Part shown: piece by piece, positions 16,833-24,490 of the stretch
How the letters are laid out: every line of letters begins with the position of its first letter
Position numbering within the stretch: position 1 is the first letter of the stretch
Made by a program: the position numbers and the translations under genes
The notes under the pieces: model-generated
Told to the model about the DNA's origin: nothing
The model's input: the letters and a program-made list of their open reading frames with translations, nothing else
Databases searched by the model: none
NCBI GenBank assembly: GCA_963824415.1
Contig: CAWGPM010000002.1
Location: forward strand, 744,001-808,000
Length of the DNA: 64,000 bases
Origin: JABDQA01 sp963824415
Lineage (GTDB): Bacteria; Desulfobacterota; Desulfobulbia; Desulfobulbales; Desulfocapsaceae
Direction of reading: 5' to 3'

Positions 16833-18324
16833 TATTCTTCGAAAGCTTTCTTAATTCCTTGATATTGGCTTTGCCTGTGGAAGTTTTGGGAATCGACTCG
16901 AGCAGGGAGACATATTTAGGTGTTTTCATACTGCCCAGTTCCTTCTGACAGAGGACTCGTATCTCTTTGTCAGTGAGTGCCTCCTTTTGAGTCGGAACGA
17001 CAAAGGCATGAGTGACATTACCCCGGGCTTTTTCAGAATGAACCCCGATTACTTCGGAATCGAGTACTCCCGGGTGCGAGAAGATGACATTCTTGATCTC
17101 GGCTGGGTAAACGTTCTGACCATTTGCCAGGATCACGAGATCATCCCTGCGCCCCATATGATAGAAATAGTTGTCGCTGTCAACTTTTACCAGATCGTTG
17201 GTGTAAAAGTATCCGTTACTTAAACGTTTATTTTCATGCTCAGCAATACCCAGGTAGCCCTTCATCACCATTGGTCCCTTGACAGCCAGCTCACCTATTT
17301 CGCCCATCCGTACCTGATCACCCTGTTCGTCAACAACCTTGATTTCGGCGCCTTCCACAGGGGTTCCGATGCTTGCTCTCTTGGCGTCAGCATCTTCTCT
17401 TCTGGTCAGAGTGACGAGAGGAGAGGTCTCTGTTAATCCATAGCCCTGGAGAACGACCACATGGGGGAAGGCCTTTTTAAACGCATTCATAAGCGATACG
17501 GGCACTGAAGTACCCATCATGGCGATAAGATCGAGGCTCGTGGTATCGTAGCGCCCGGCGAATCCTGATTGAAGCATCAGGCTGAAAATTGGCGGAACCG
17601 CGTGAAAGTAGGTAATTTTATGTTTTGAAATATTCTCGAACAGGCTCACCGGATTTATTGAATCGATTATCACCAGCCTGCATCTTTTAACAAGTAACAG
17701 GTTTAAAATAATCGGACCGGAGATATGCGACATTGGCAGAATGATCCCGAGAACTTCTTTCTCGCCTTGTATGGTGCAATTTTTCATTGCCTCGGGGAAA
17801 CAATTCAGATTTGCATAGGTGAGTTCCACGATTTTGGCCCTCCCCGTTGTTCCCGAGGTATGCAGGTAGAGGGCAGTATCTGTGGGGTTGATCTCTGCTA
17901 AGATATCAGCTGACGCCTGCGGGGTCTGCACGGCAGATCTAAACGGTGCGCCTCCAATGTCAATCACCAGGACATGTCGGCTTAAGCGCTCTCTATGCTT
18001 GACACCCGGGAAAACGAAACAGACCTTGGCCCGGGTGTCATCCAGAATTGAATGTATCTCACTCTCTCCGAGCCTGTTGTCTATTGGAGTGAATATGGCC
18101 CCCAGTTTAGCAGCTGCAAAATAAATAAATGCAAATTCAACGCAATTGGGAAGAATCGCTGCCACGTTGTCCTTCTTGCCAATGCCCTGAGCAAGGAGGT
18201 ATGCTGCAAGCGCATTTGCTCTGGTATTGAGTTCCCCAAAAGTAAACTGTTGATCATTGCAGATGACGGCTGATTCACTGGTTTCAGGCGCTGCCAGCTC
18301 TGCCAGTAGTTTGCTTACATTCAT
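16822..18324 (-). CDS. AMP-dependent acyl-CoA/acyl-ACP synthetase family ligase
   Basis: A 500-residue ANL-superfamily enzyme. Visible motifs: the P-loop TSGTTGRAKIVELTYANL near 155, GYGLTETSPLVTL near 295, the hinge GRRDDLVILANGQNVYPAEI near 390, and the C-terminal catalytic Lys region PKTSTGKANIKEL near 485. It activates a carboxylic acid as acyl-AMP and passes it to CoA or a carrier protein. It is coupled to the downstream LpxL-like transferase, so the pair probably puts an acyl group on a lipid or glycolipid. GAGG lies about nine bases before the ATG. Full-length MITE copies lie on both sides of the pair. Confidence 0.85.
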   Translation of the reverse strand: MNVSKLLAELAAPETSESAVICNDQQFTFGELNTRANALAAYLLAQGIGKKDNVAAILPNCVEFAFIYFAAAKLGAIFTPIDNRLGESEIHSILDDTRAKVCFVFPGVKHRERLSRHVLVIDIGGAPFRSAVQTPQASADILAEINPTDTALYLHTSGTTGRAKIVELTYANLNCFPEAMKNCTIQGEKEVLGIILPMSHISGPIILNLLLVKRCRLVIIDSINPVSLFENISKHKITYFHAVPPIFSLMLQSGFAGRYDTTSLDLIAMMGTSVPVSLMNAFKKAFPHVVVLQGYGLTETSPLVTLTRREDADAKRASIGTPVEGAEIKVVDEQGDQVRMGEIGELAVKGPMVMKGYLGIAEHENKRLSNGYFYTNDLVKVDSDNYFYHMGRRDDLVILANGQNVYPAEIKNVIFSHPGVLDSEVIGVHSEKARGNVTHAFVVPTQKEALTDKEIRVLCQKELGSMKTPKYVSLLESIPKTSTGKANIKELRKLSKNNDR

Positions 18325-19388
18325 TGAGATAACCTCAGTTTGCAGAAAGTAATCTGTTTTTCAACCCCCACCCAAGAAACCAGGACAATCCCATTAAACA
18401 ACCGCCAATGTTTTTTTAAAAGAGGGTACCTTGCAAAATTAGGATTTTGGTTCAAAATCAAGGCGCGTGTTAAAATTTTGCCGCAGGCATATAATTGATA
18501 TTCCGAGGATAAAATTTTTACACGCAACGCAGCGTTTGGGCAAAAAGACAATTTTTCAAGGTAGCCAAGAATATTAGCATCTCCGCAACGCCTTTTTGGG
18601 CAGAGACATGTGGACAATGGCGGGACATCATGGTTTACTTAAACGTGCGCGTACGCCTCGATACAGAAATATCCCAGCGCATCGATCCAGTCACAAATGA
18701 GACATGCGGTATTGGCAGGGTTATTTTGCTTTTGCCAGTGGAATTGTTCAGCGAAGAGCATTGCCGTCTAGCTCCAGTTTCCCACTAGTGGATCGTATCC
18801 GCTAATCGAGCTGAAGGTTTGCGGGAAGAATCTCAAGATCGATTATCAAGCCGATTGCGTGTGTGCACCACCTTAATTCTGGTAACGCACCATTTCATGC
18901 TTAGTGTATTGATTGTGTATATTTAAACAGCAGGGGGCAGCGGATACACCAGAGAATCGTTTCGAAGTAATGTTGATCAGCAGCGTCCTCAGGAAACAGT
19001 AGATCGAGTTACGGTATTTATGAGTCAGGCGTGATTTGTAATCAAAAGATTATTTTATTACTTTTCTTGCAAAGAAGTTTCACTTTTTAACCTCAAATCT
19101 TCCTTATCAGGCACGCAAACTGGGTGCTGGCGCACAGGTTGTTTTCTTTATCTTGCTAGAATAGAAGCGGTTTTCTCCTCAACCTGATTTCTACCAAGAG
19201 CAGTGTCGAAAATATAATTGTACCAAGAGCCAAGCTGGTTTCTTGGCAGTAACCGCTGAGATATTGAAGGAACTGGCTCATTACAGATGTGCTGCTCTGT
19301 CTGGAATGCTCAGATTTAAGACACAATGTCAATAGAACAGGATGCAGTACCTTAAATTTATTGTTGCTGCAGCAATCAGGGAATTTTT
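18325..19388. other. Long intergenic region with MITE copy
   Basis: About 1.06 kb. The MITE copy is at 18424-18566. The remainder, with mixed base composition, holds no frame that looks like protein. The last 70 bases are AT-rich and probably carry the promoter of the secreted-protein gene at 19389. I found no tRNA or transposase remnant. Confidence 0.5.
18424..18566 (+). repeat. MITE-like element, full-length copy
   Basis: 143 bp, used here as the reference. Ends are inverted repeats: GGGTACCTTGCAAAATTAGG on the left and, read on the opposite strand from the right end, GGCTACCTTGAAAAATTGTC. A second inverted pair inside, GCGTGTTAAAATTTT with AAAATTTTTACACGC, brackets a TTGATATTCCGAGG core, so the whole element can fold into a long hairpin. 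It has no ORF. Confidence 0.9.
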
Positions 19389-19796
19389 ATGAAACTATTA
19401 CCTAACATGTTATTGGTTTTAATTGCACTTTCGATATCCATAATTTCAACAGCAGGCCCGTTGATTGCTTTGGAAAATCGGACGCTGGAAGGCAACGTTT
19501 ATGATGCTATCCTTAATGGTGAGAATGATATATTAACGTTCCGGGACGGATCGTTCCAATCCAATTTGTACGCCGGTCAGGGCTATGAAAAGGGCGATTA
19601 CACCACGGTGACAAGAGGCAGTAGCATCTCGTTCGAGGCCAGGACAATTAGCCCCCATGACGGGGAACTCCTGTGGACAGGGGTCATTGAGGGCAATGCT
19701 ATAAATGGAAGCTATCTCTCTACAAAAAAAGGATGGTTCTTATTTGGGGATACCACGAAACAGAAAAATTTTAAAGGAAGCTTGCAAGCTAAATAA
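19389..19796 (+). CDS. Secreted protein of unknown function
   Basis: A 135-residue protein with a clear Sec signal peptide (MKLLPNMLLVLIALSISIIS, cleavage probably after TAG or ALA near residue 23-28). The mature part is rich in Gly, Thr and aromatic residues with alternating strand-like patterns (LEGNVYDAILNGENDILTF, SFEARTISPHDGELLWTGVI), suggesting a small beta-barrel or beta-sandwich. No cysteines and no known motif. It is alone on its strand after a long noncoding stretch, and its base composition is AT-richer than the flanking housekeeping genes. Confidence 0.65.
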   Translation: MKLLPNMLLVLIALSISIISTAGPLIALENRTLEGNVYDAILNGENDILTFRDGSFQSNLYAGQGYEKGDYTTVTRGSSISFEARTISPHDGELLWTGVIEGNAINGSYLSTKKGWFLFGDTTKQKNFKGSLQAK

Positions 19797-19880
19797 GAGG
19801 CCTAATTGCCAAGCGCCGTGCAGCGCATTTCGCATTGCTGTGCTTGTCGGAGCATCTAGATATCCGTTGGAGGAAATTTT

Positions 19881-20060
19881 ATGAAAGTAGTGATAACAAA
19901 TTTACACAAGGGTGAAAGGGTTCGACACAAGGCGAGAGCTGAATGGGGTCTCGGTGAGGTTATTGCGGTAGATACATGCGGAACTATCAGGGTAATTTTT
20001 GAAGGCAATAGAGAATTATCAATTGCTCAAGCATCAAAATATCTTGAAAAAGTGGTTTAA
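19881..20060 (+). CDS. Small DUF3553-like protein
   Basis: A 59-residue ORF. The product contains KGERVRHKARAEWGLGEVI and then TIRVIFEGNRELSI, the pattern of the short DUF3553-type domain (V-R-H, W-G-x-G-x-V, then a V-x-F-E-G strand), an SH3-like small barrel also seen appended to helicases. GGAGG lies about eight bases before the ATG. It is followed 15 bases later by a cold-shock-like gene, so the two tiny nucleic-acid-type proteins may be co-expressed. Function unknown. Confidence 0.65.
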   Translation: MKVVITNLHKGERVRHKARAEWGLGEVIAVDTCGTIRVIFEGNRELSIAQASKYLEKVV

Positions 20061-20075
20061 AAATAAGGAGAATCT

Positions 20076-20342
20076 ATGCAGGCATTAGTAAAAAGCTGGT
20101 CTAGCGATAAGGAATCCGGTTTTCTCGATAACGGTGGCGGCCCTGATATACTGGTACTCAAGAGCGAGCTTATCGGTTGTCACTATTTGAAGGTTGGGGC
20201 AAATGTTGAATTTGAGTGTCATCTGGAGATGAAAAATTTATGCGCCAAAAAGGTGAAGCTTGTGAGGCAGAAAGCTGAACACCGCTCCCAAAAAGGCGAA
20301 AATCGTAAATTAAAGAAATCGCCTTTTGGTGTAATGACTTGA
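20076..20342 (+). CDS. Cold-shock-domain-like small protein
   Basis: An 88-residue protein whose first 65 residues follow the cold-shock fold (QALVKSWSSDKESGFLDNGG, then ILVLKSELIG and VGANVEFECH). It is degenerate: RNP1 usually reads KGFGFI and here reads ESGFLD, and RNP2 VFVHF is replaced by ILVLK. A basic tail (about 66-88, many Lys/Arg/Gln) follows. AAGGAG precedes the ATG. It probably binds single-stranded nucleic acid, although the loss of RNP aromatic residues weakens that. It pairs with the DUF3553-like gene upstream. Confidence 0.6.
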   Translation: MQALVKSWSSDKESGFLDNGGGPDILVLKSELIGCHYLKVGANVEFECHLEMKNLCAKKVKLVRQKAEHRSQKGENRKLKKSPFGVMT

Positions 20343-20665
20343 AAAGAAGTTCTCGTTGAACGGCACGTTTATTAGTTGGCTTTCAATCGGAGGTCTAATA
20401 GGAAAATCCTTTCCTTGGTGATCTTGTCTCTGAAAACGCTCTCCACACAATAATCTCTTCCTGATTATCCTTCTGCCTCAAATTGGTGGGCAATCGATCC
20501 TTGCCCGGGGAAACCTCTTGTTAGGAACGATCGTCTTCACTCTTGGGCAAAACAGGAACATCCGGATGGGCCAAAGAAAAATCACAGTTTTGATGTGACT
20601 ATCATAATGCTGCTTATCCGCCAGGCGGTTTTCTACACCGGCTTAATTAGCTTTGTTAGACGGCC
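20343..20665. other. Intergenic region, nothing recognised
   Basis: About 320 bases between the convergent cold-shock-like and DUF302 genes. No long frame, repeat copy or clear terminator was found. Confidence 0.4.
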
Positions 20666-21118
20666 CTATTTCATTGATGCTGCTTTTGCTATGCTGGCAA
20701 GCGCCTTGTCTATTTTGGCTATAACGTCTCCGCAACCCCTAATATTATGCCTTTTCTCTAAATATTTTGGATCGTTATACGATATCCAGACTTTTGTTTT
20801 ATCATCTTCCCAGATTAGTGCTTTTTGGGGTAAATCAATGGCAACACTTTGCTGACATTTCATAAGGGGACTTCCTACCTTTGGATTTCCGAATATTATT
20901 AATTCCGTATCTCGCAATTCAATGCCGACTTTAGCAGCACCTTCGGAATGCTTGATTCGATTGAATACGGTCATCCCTTTTTCTTTCAGGATGCTCTCCA
21001 TTCGATCTGCAGTTTCTTTTACATTAAGGGTGCTTTGGACATTAACCATTCCATCTGCTGCCTCAGCAGATATTGTAACGGAGAATATCAACAGTGCAGT
21101 GAGAATCAAGGTTTTCAT
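20666..21118 (-). CDS. DUF302 family secreted protein
   Basis: A 150-residue protein with a Sec signal peptide (MKTLILTALLIFSVTISAEA). The mature part shows the DUF302 pattern: VKETADRMESILKEKGMTVF, then LIIFGNPKVGSPLMKCQQSV, IDLPQKALIWED and VWISYNDPKYLEKRH. These are small exported proteins of unknown function, some of which bind metal or organic ligands. I chose the ATG at 21118 because AGGAGC lies just upstream and the signal peptide begins there; the frame stays open for 11 more codons. Confidence 0.85.
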   Translation of the reverse strand: MKTLILTALLIFSVTISAEAADGMVNVQSTLNVKETADRMESILKEKGMTVFNRIKHSEGAAKVGIELRDTELIIFGNPKVGSPLMKCQQSVAIDLPQKALIWEDDKTKVWISYNDPKYLEKRHNIRGCGDVIAKIDKALASIAKAASMK

Positions 21119-21202
21119 AGTCTGCTCCTTTTGTCGGTCTAACGCGGCCACAACTCGTTGGCCGCGAGGTATTCAAGTGGATTATTTTCTTCGAATTTTT
21201 AG

Positions 21203-21613
21203 TTATTTGGGTAGCTCACGATATTTAGGTAGGTTACATGGGTCCTCGAACCAAGTAGCTCTAGAATCCCAAAATACATTTTGAATAGGCTTAATCCCTG
21301 GATCAATATCCAGTGTTCCGGCTGTTACAACAAAATTTTTGCCACCTTTTGTAAGCCATGGGAGTGATGAACCACAGATTTTGCAAAATGATGTTGCAAA
21401 GTATTTTGATTCTGGAAGTTCGAATCTGCTAACTGATTCCTCCCCTCTTAGCCATTTAAATTGTTCTGGAGGAACAAAAAGATTGGCTGCTTGAGAACTA
21501 CCGGTGAACTTTCTGCACCTTGAGCAATGACAATATTGGAATATCCTAAATGGGCCTCTGATTTGATATTTCACTGTTCCGCAAAGGCAACTGCCGGTGA
21601 TTTGTTTTTCCAT
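21203..21613 (-). CDS. GFA family (Mss4-like) zinc protein
   Basis: A 136-residue member of the glutathione-dependent formaldehyde-activating (GFA) family. The zinc-binding cysteines are visible: SCLCGTVKYQI (near 8-18), YCHCSRCRKFTGS (near 27-40) and FCKICGSSLP (near 76-85). Most members do not act on formaldehyde and have unknown roles, often in detoxification or redox settings. A full-length MITE copy begins only 10 bases before the ATG, leaving a weak Shine-Dalgarno (GAAAG), so expression may depend on the MITE or be impaired. Confidence 0.85.
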   Translation of the reverse strand: MEKQITGSCLCGTVKYQIRGPFRIFQYCHCSRCRKFTGSSQAANLFVPPEQFKWLRGEESVSRFELPESKYFATSFCKICGSSLPWLTKGGKNFVVTAGTLDIDPGIKPIQNVFWDSRATWFEDPCNLPKYRELPK

Positions 21614-22131
21614 ATATCTTTCGGGTACCTTGCAAAATTAGGATTTTCGTTCAAAATCAAGGCGCGTGTTAAAAAATTGCCGCAGGCATATAATTGATAT
21701 TCCGAGGATAAAATTTTTACACGCAACGCAGGGTTTGGGCAAAAAGACAATTTTTCAGATAGCCTGATATTGCAACTGTGGACATGGGATAAAAACCTCT
21801 CAGGCCATTAATATCACTCAACGATAAGCATGAATTATATGATTGTGAATGAATCCCCGTTGCTCTGCCCCTGGCTCATGGCATTGCCGGTAAAAAACCA
21901 GAGTCATACAAAAGATAAAACAGTCATATTTACACGGCATGGTTTTTTCACCTTTTATTCAAGCCCAAAGTTTTGATAGGTGTTGCGCAGGATATCTGCA
22001 GCCGCTGCCAAAAGCTGGAATAAATATTTTTTATTTTCGAGGAAAATTTCACCACTCTAAATTTTCAGCGAACCAAATTCCAAATGGCTAAGGATAGTAT
22101 ATTTGAGAACCTTGCCAAGTAATGGATCATT
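21614..22131. other. Intergenic region with MITE copy
   Basis: About 520 bases, including the MITE copy at 21623-21764. The remainder is AT-rich, without a recognised gene; it is the 3' flank of the TetR gene. Confidence 0.5.
21623..21764 (+). repeat. MITE-like element, full-length copy at the 5' end of the GFA gene
   Basis: 142 bp, with GGGTACCTTGCAAAATTAGG at the left and TTTTTCAGATAGCC at the right (the last part diverged). The interior is nearly identical to the 18424 copy. It lies between the GFA start codon and any upstream promoter. Confidence 0.9.
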
Positions 22132-22695
22132 TTATTTCCAGGGAAGCCAGGGCAACCCCTCCCGCAAACCCTGACGCATACGCTCAGCAGAGCCTTTCTG
22201 GTATCCATAGACCCGTAGCCCGAAAATATGCAGCATCACGCTGACGGCCCGTTGGCGACTCACTGTCTCGTCAAACTCTTTTTCCAGATAGCTCTTAAAA
22301 AGTGTTTCTATTTCATCCAGCTTGGCGGATGCAAATTCATGGAGCTCGTTTCCCTCGGCAGCCAGCTCAAGCCGGGTTTTGATGAGGAAGCAACCGCAAT
22401 AATGTGCACCGGTTGATTGCTGAATAAGCGTCTCGAGATGCTGACAGATACCTTCTCCAACGCTTGGCGCGGTATCCAGTAAAGCGCGTATGTGAGCAAA
22501 AGACTTCTGGGCATACCTTTGCAGCGCTTCGCGGAACAGTGCTTCTTTATTGCCAAAGCAATGATAGATCGAACCTGGCTTGAGGCCTGTGGCCTGCACG
22601 ACTTGCTGCATCGATGAGCCGCTGAAGCCATTTTGCCAGAACAACTCAATTGATTTATCAATGACCTCGTTTCTATCATATTGGGCTTTTGCCAT
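22132..22695 (-). CDS. TetR/AcrR family repressor
   Basis: A 187-residue regulator. The N-terminal helix-turn-helix spans about 10-55 (NEVIDKSIELFWQNGFSGSS, MQQVVQATGLKPGSIYHCFG, NKEALFREAL), and the C-terminal half is a ligand-binding domain with CGCFL near 98. It is divergent from the selenocysteine peroxiredoxin, and the shared 280-base interval contains three near-identical palindromes, so it probably represses that gene and itself. The signal is unknown; an electrophile or oxidant would fit the target. Confidence 0.9.
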   Translation of the reverse strand: MAKAQYDRNEVIDKSIELFWQNGFSGSSMQQVVQATGLKPGSIYHCFGNKEALFREALQRYAQKSFAHIRALLDTAPSVGEGICQHLETLIQQSTGAHYCGCFLIKTRLELAAEGNELHEFASAKLDEIETLFKSYLEKEFDETVSRQRAVSVMLHIFGLRVYGYQKGSAERMRQGLREGLPWLPWK

Positions 22696-22754
22696 GGATT
22701 TTCCCCGTTTGCTCGCGTTGCTGATTTCATATTAATTGAAACCGCACCAGTATA

Positions 22755-22770
22755 TTGAATGATTGCTCAA
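22755..22770. promoter_or_regulatory. Putative TetR operator 1
   Basis: TTGAATGATTGCTCAA, a palindrome with one mismatch, 60 bases upstream of the TetR start codon. It is the copy nearest the regulator gene and so the likely autoregulation site. Confidence 0.65.
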
Positions 22771-22787
22771 AAACATGCAACGTTAAC

Positions 22788-22803
22788 TTGAATAATCATT
22801 CAA
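22788..22803. promoter_or_regulatory. Putative TetR operator 2
   Basis: TTGAATAATCATTCAA, a near-perfect 16-bp palindrome of the same family, just upstream of the candidate -35 of the rightward promoter. Confidence 0.7.
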
Positions 22804-22810
22804 AAAGATA

Positions 22811-22839
22811 TTGACAAGAGGCTCCGGAGGCTCTATTTT
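22811..22839 (+). promoter_or_regulatory. Sigma70-type promoter of the peroxiredoxin gene
   Basis: TTGACA at 22811-22816 and TATTTT at 22834-22839, separated by 17 bases. Operator 3 begins on the last two bases of the -10, so a bound repressor would block polymerase. The transcript would have a leader of about 145 bases before the ATG at 22990. Confidence 0.7.
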
Positions 22840-22853
22840 GAATGAACATTCAA
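22838..22853. promoter_or_regulatory. Putative TetR operator 3
   Basis: TTGAATGAACATTCAA, a perfect-arm 16-bp palindrome overlapping the promoter -10 and start region. With the other two copies it defines a consensus TTGAATNNNCATTCAA-like site. Confidence 0.72.
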
Positions 22854-22989
22854 AATTTGCATGTCTTTGCAATGACCTGGTTCAATTGAACAATATCCTG
22901 AGGAATCTGGAGCATATCGTGTTCATTCAGGAGTCAATGTCCATTAGCCGAACGAACTTTAATAGCTCTCAACTAGATTGGAGATCGGT

Positions 22990-23637
22990 ATGAAATTACA
23001 GGAAAAACTCAATACAATGAAAAAGGAATCTGCAGCAGGCAGGCCACCTGAAGTTGTTGCAGTTCTGGTGGGTGAGGTCGAAAAACTGGTACAATCCGGA
23101 ATCGCTGACAAGGTGATCAGTGTCGGTGAAACGCTGCCTCAATTTGCCCTTCCCGATGAAAAGGGTGATCTTGTCAGTTCAAAGGATATTCTTGCCAAAG
23201 GGCCTCTTGCCATCAGCTTTTACCGTGGCGTCTGGTGACCTTACTGCAACGCAGAGCTGGAAGCTCTGCAGCAGGTTCATGGCCAGGTCAGGGAACTGGG
23301 AGGCTCGATTATCGCCATTTCTCCCCAATTGAACAAGTATACGAAACAGGTTGTAAAAAAACATGGGCTCACTTTTCCGGTTTTGGCAGACAAAGATAAC
23401 CAATATGCTGCGAATCTCGGCCTGAGCTTCACCTTACCCGAAAAACTCAAAGAGCTTTACCTGGGATTCGGCATCGACCTCCCGCGGTTCAACGGCAACG
23501 AAACCTGGCAACTGCCGATGCCCGCAAGGTTTCTGGTCGATACCAGAGGCGTCATCAGAAGCGCCGAGGTACATGCCGATCATACGATCAGGCCGGAACC
23601 GGCTGACATCATAGATTTTGTAAGATCGTTGGGTTAA
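22990..23637 (+). CDS. Selenocysteine-containing peroxiredoxin-like (AhpC/TSA) protein
   Basis: The frame from 22990 to 23637 is interrupted once, by TGA at 23236-23238, in the sequence FYRGVW-TGA-PYCNAEL. Homologous peroxiredoxin-like proteins read GVWCPYC there, so the TGA sits exactly at the peroxidatic cysteine. I read it as selenocysteine at residue 83 of a 215-residue protein, with the resolving-type Cys at 86 (UxxC). A perfect 8-bp hairpin starts 12 bases after the TGA, as a bacterial SECIS should. The start is the ATG with GGAG six bases upstream. It would reduce peroxides using a thiol donor and is probably repressed by the divergent TetR protein. Sec machinery genes are not in the window. 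Confidence 0.88.
23236..23269 (+). promoter_or_regulatory. UGA-Sec codon and bacterial SECIS hairpin
   Basis: TGA at 23236-23238, 12-base spacer, then GCAGAGCT (23251-23258), loop GGA, and AGCTCTGC (23262-23269). The apical G, the position of the loop about 21 bases past UGA and the perfect stem agree with bacterial SECIS elements bound by SelB. The hairpin lies in coding sequence (NAELEALQ). Confidence 0.85.
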
Positions 23638-23643
23638 CGGAAA

Positions 23644-23668
23644 CGGCTGAGCCAGATCGGCTCAGCCG
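23644..23668 (+). terminator. Stem-loop after the selenoprotein gene
   Basis: CGGCTGAGCC, loop AGATC, GGCTCAGCCG: a 10-bp perfect GC-rich stem 6 bases past the stop. There is no U-tract, so it may be a 3'-end stabiliser rather than a complete intrinsic terminator. Confidence 0.6.
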
Positions 23669-23831
23669 CAACCTGGCTACTCCAGATTAGTTGAATTACC
23701 AATATAGGTGAGAGGTCAGCCCAAAACCTGCATCAGCAGACAGAACTCAATCCACCGGTAAACCTTACTCTTGTTGCCAAAAAACTATTTTCTTGATACT
23801 TCCACCTGGGCCAGTTTTTCATAATGGCGGA

Positions 23832-24314
23832 TCAGGCCGCCATGACCAGTGGAGCCTTGGCGTCAAGCACCGTGCTGCCTGCCAGTCCACCTCTGACTGC
23901 CTCATAGACAAGCTCAGGTTCAACGCCGGCCTTGGGTTCTCCGCCGCTGACCGGAGCGTTGAGCATTTCGACCCCGATTGTTTCAAGTTCGGTGCAGATT
24001 GCCTTGCTTACCAGGGGTGCAATAGAGTTCATGTCAATCACCACCGTGCCCGGTTCAGCACCTTCAATAATGCCATTCTCACCCAATATTAGTGCTTTTA
24101 GGTTGGGTGAATTGGGCAACATGGTGATAATGAACTGGGCTTGTTCGGCAACTGCCTTTGGTGTGTCAACGGCCGTGGCACCGGCTGCAACGACTTCATA
24201 AACAGCGGCTTTGCTTCGCTTTAAAACCACGAGATGGTAGCCGGCTTTGAGCAGATTCTTGCACATCAGCTTACCCATGAGGCCAAGACCGATACCCCCG
24301 ATTTATCTTTTCAT
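23832..24314 (-). pseudogene. Decayed 2-hydroxy-3-oxopropionate reductase (GarR-type) gene
   Basis: The frame reads MKR-stop-IGGIGLGLMGKLM, with TAA at 24303-24305 in the Rossmann signature, then a good GarR-like stretch (VVLKRSKAAVYEVVAAGA, MLPNSPNLKALILGENGI, NAPVSGGEPKAG). Right after that it jumps to LVYEAVRGGLAGSTVLDAK, which in intact enzymes lies some 70 residues later, and stops soon after. So it has an N-terminal nonsense codon, an internal deletion and a truncated C-terminus; intact relatives have about 290 residues. A ribosome site (GAGAGG) remains before the old ATG. A MITE copy lies 35 bases upstream of it. Confidence 0.85.
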
Positions 24315-24348
24315 TCACCTCTCAGCTCAGATATTGCGGAATGTATAA

Positions 24349-24490
24349 GGCTACCTTGAAAATTGTCTTTTCGCCCTAACTCTGCGTTGCTCGCAAAATT
24401 TTTATCCTCGCAATATTACTTATATGGTTGCGGTAAAATTTTCACTCGCGCCTTGATTTTGAACGAAAATCCTAATTTGGCAAGGTATCT
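24349..24490 (-). repeat. MITE-like element, full-length copy, inverted
   Basis: About 142 bp in reverse orientation, GGCTACCTTGAAAATTGTC at its left and GGCAAGGTATC at its right. It is flanked by TATAA on both sides, a possible 5-bp target duplication. It differs from the others at roughly a dozen sites. Confidence 0.88.

Noticed and set aside
24303..24305. In-frame TAA in the garR-like frame as possible recoding
   Set aside because: TAA is not decoded as selenocysteine or pyrrolysine, no hairpin follows, and the gene has further lesions, so it is a pseudogene.
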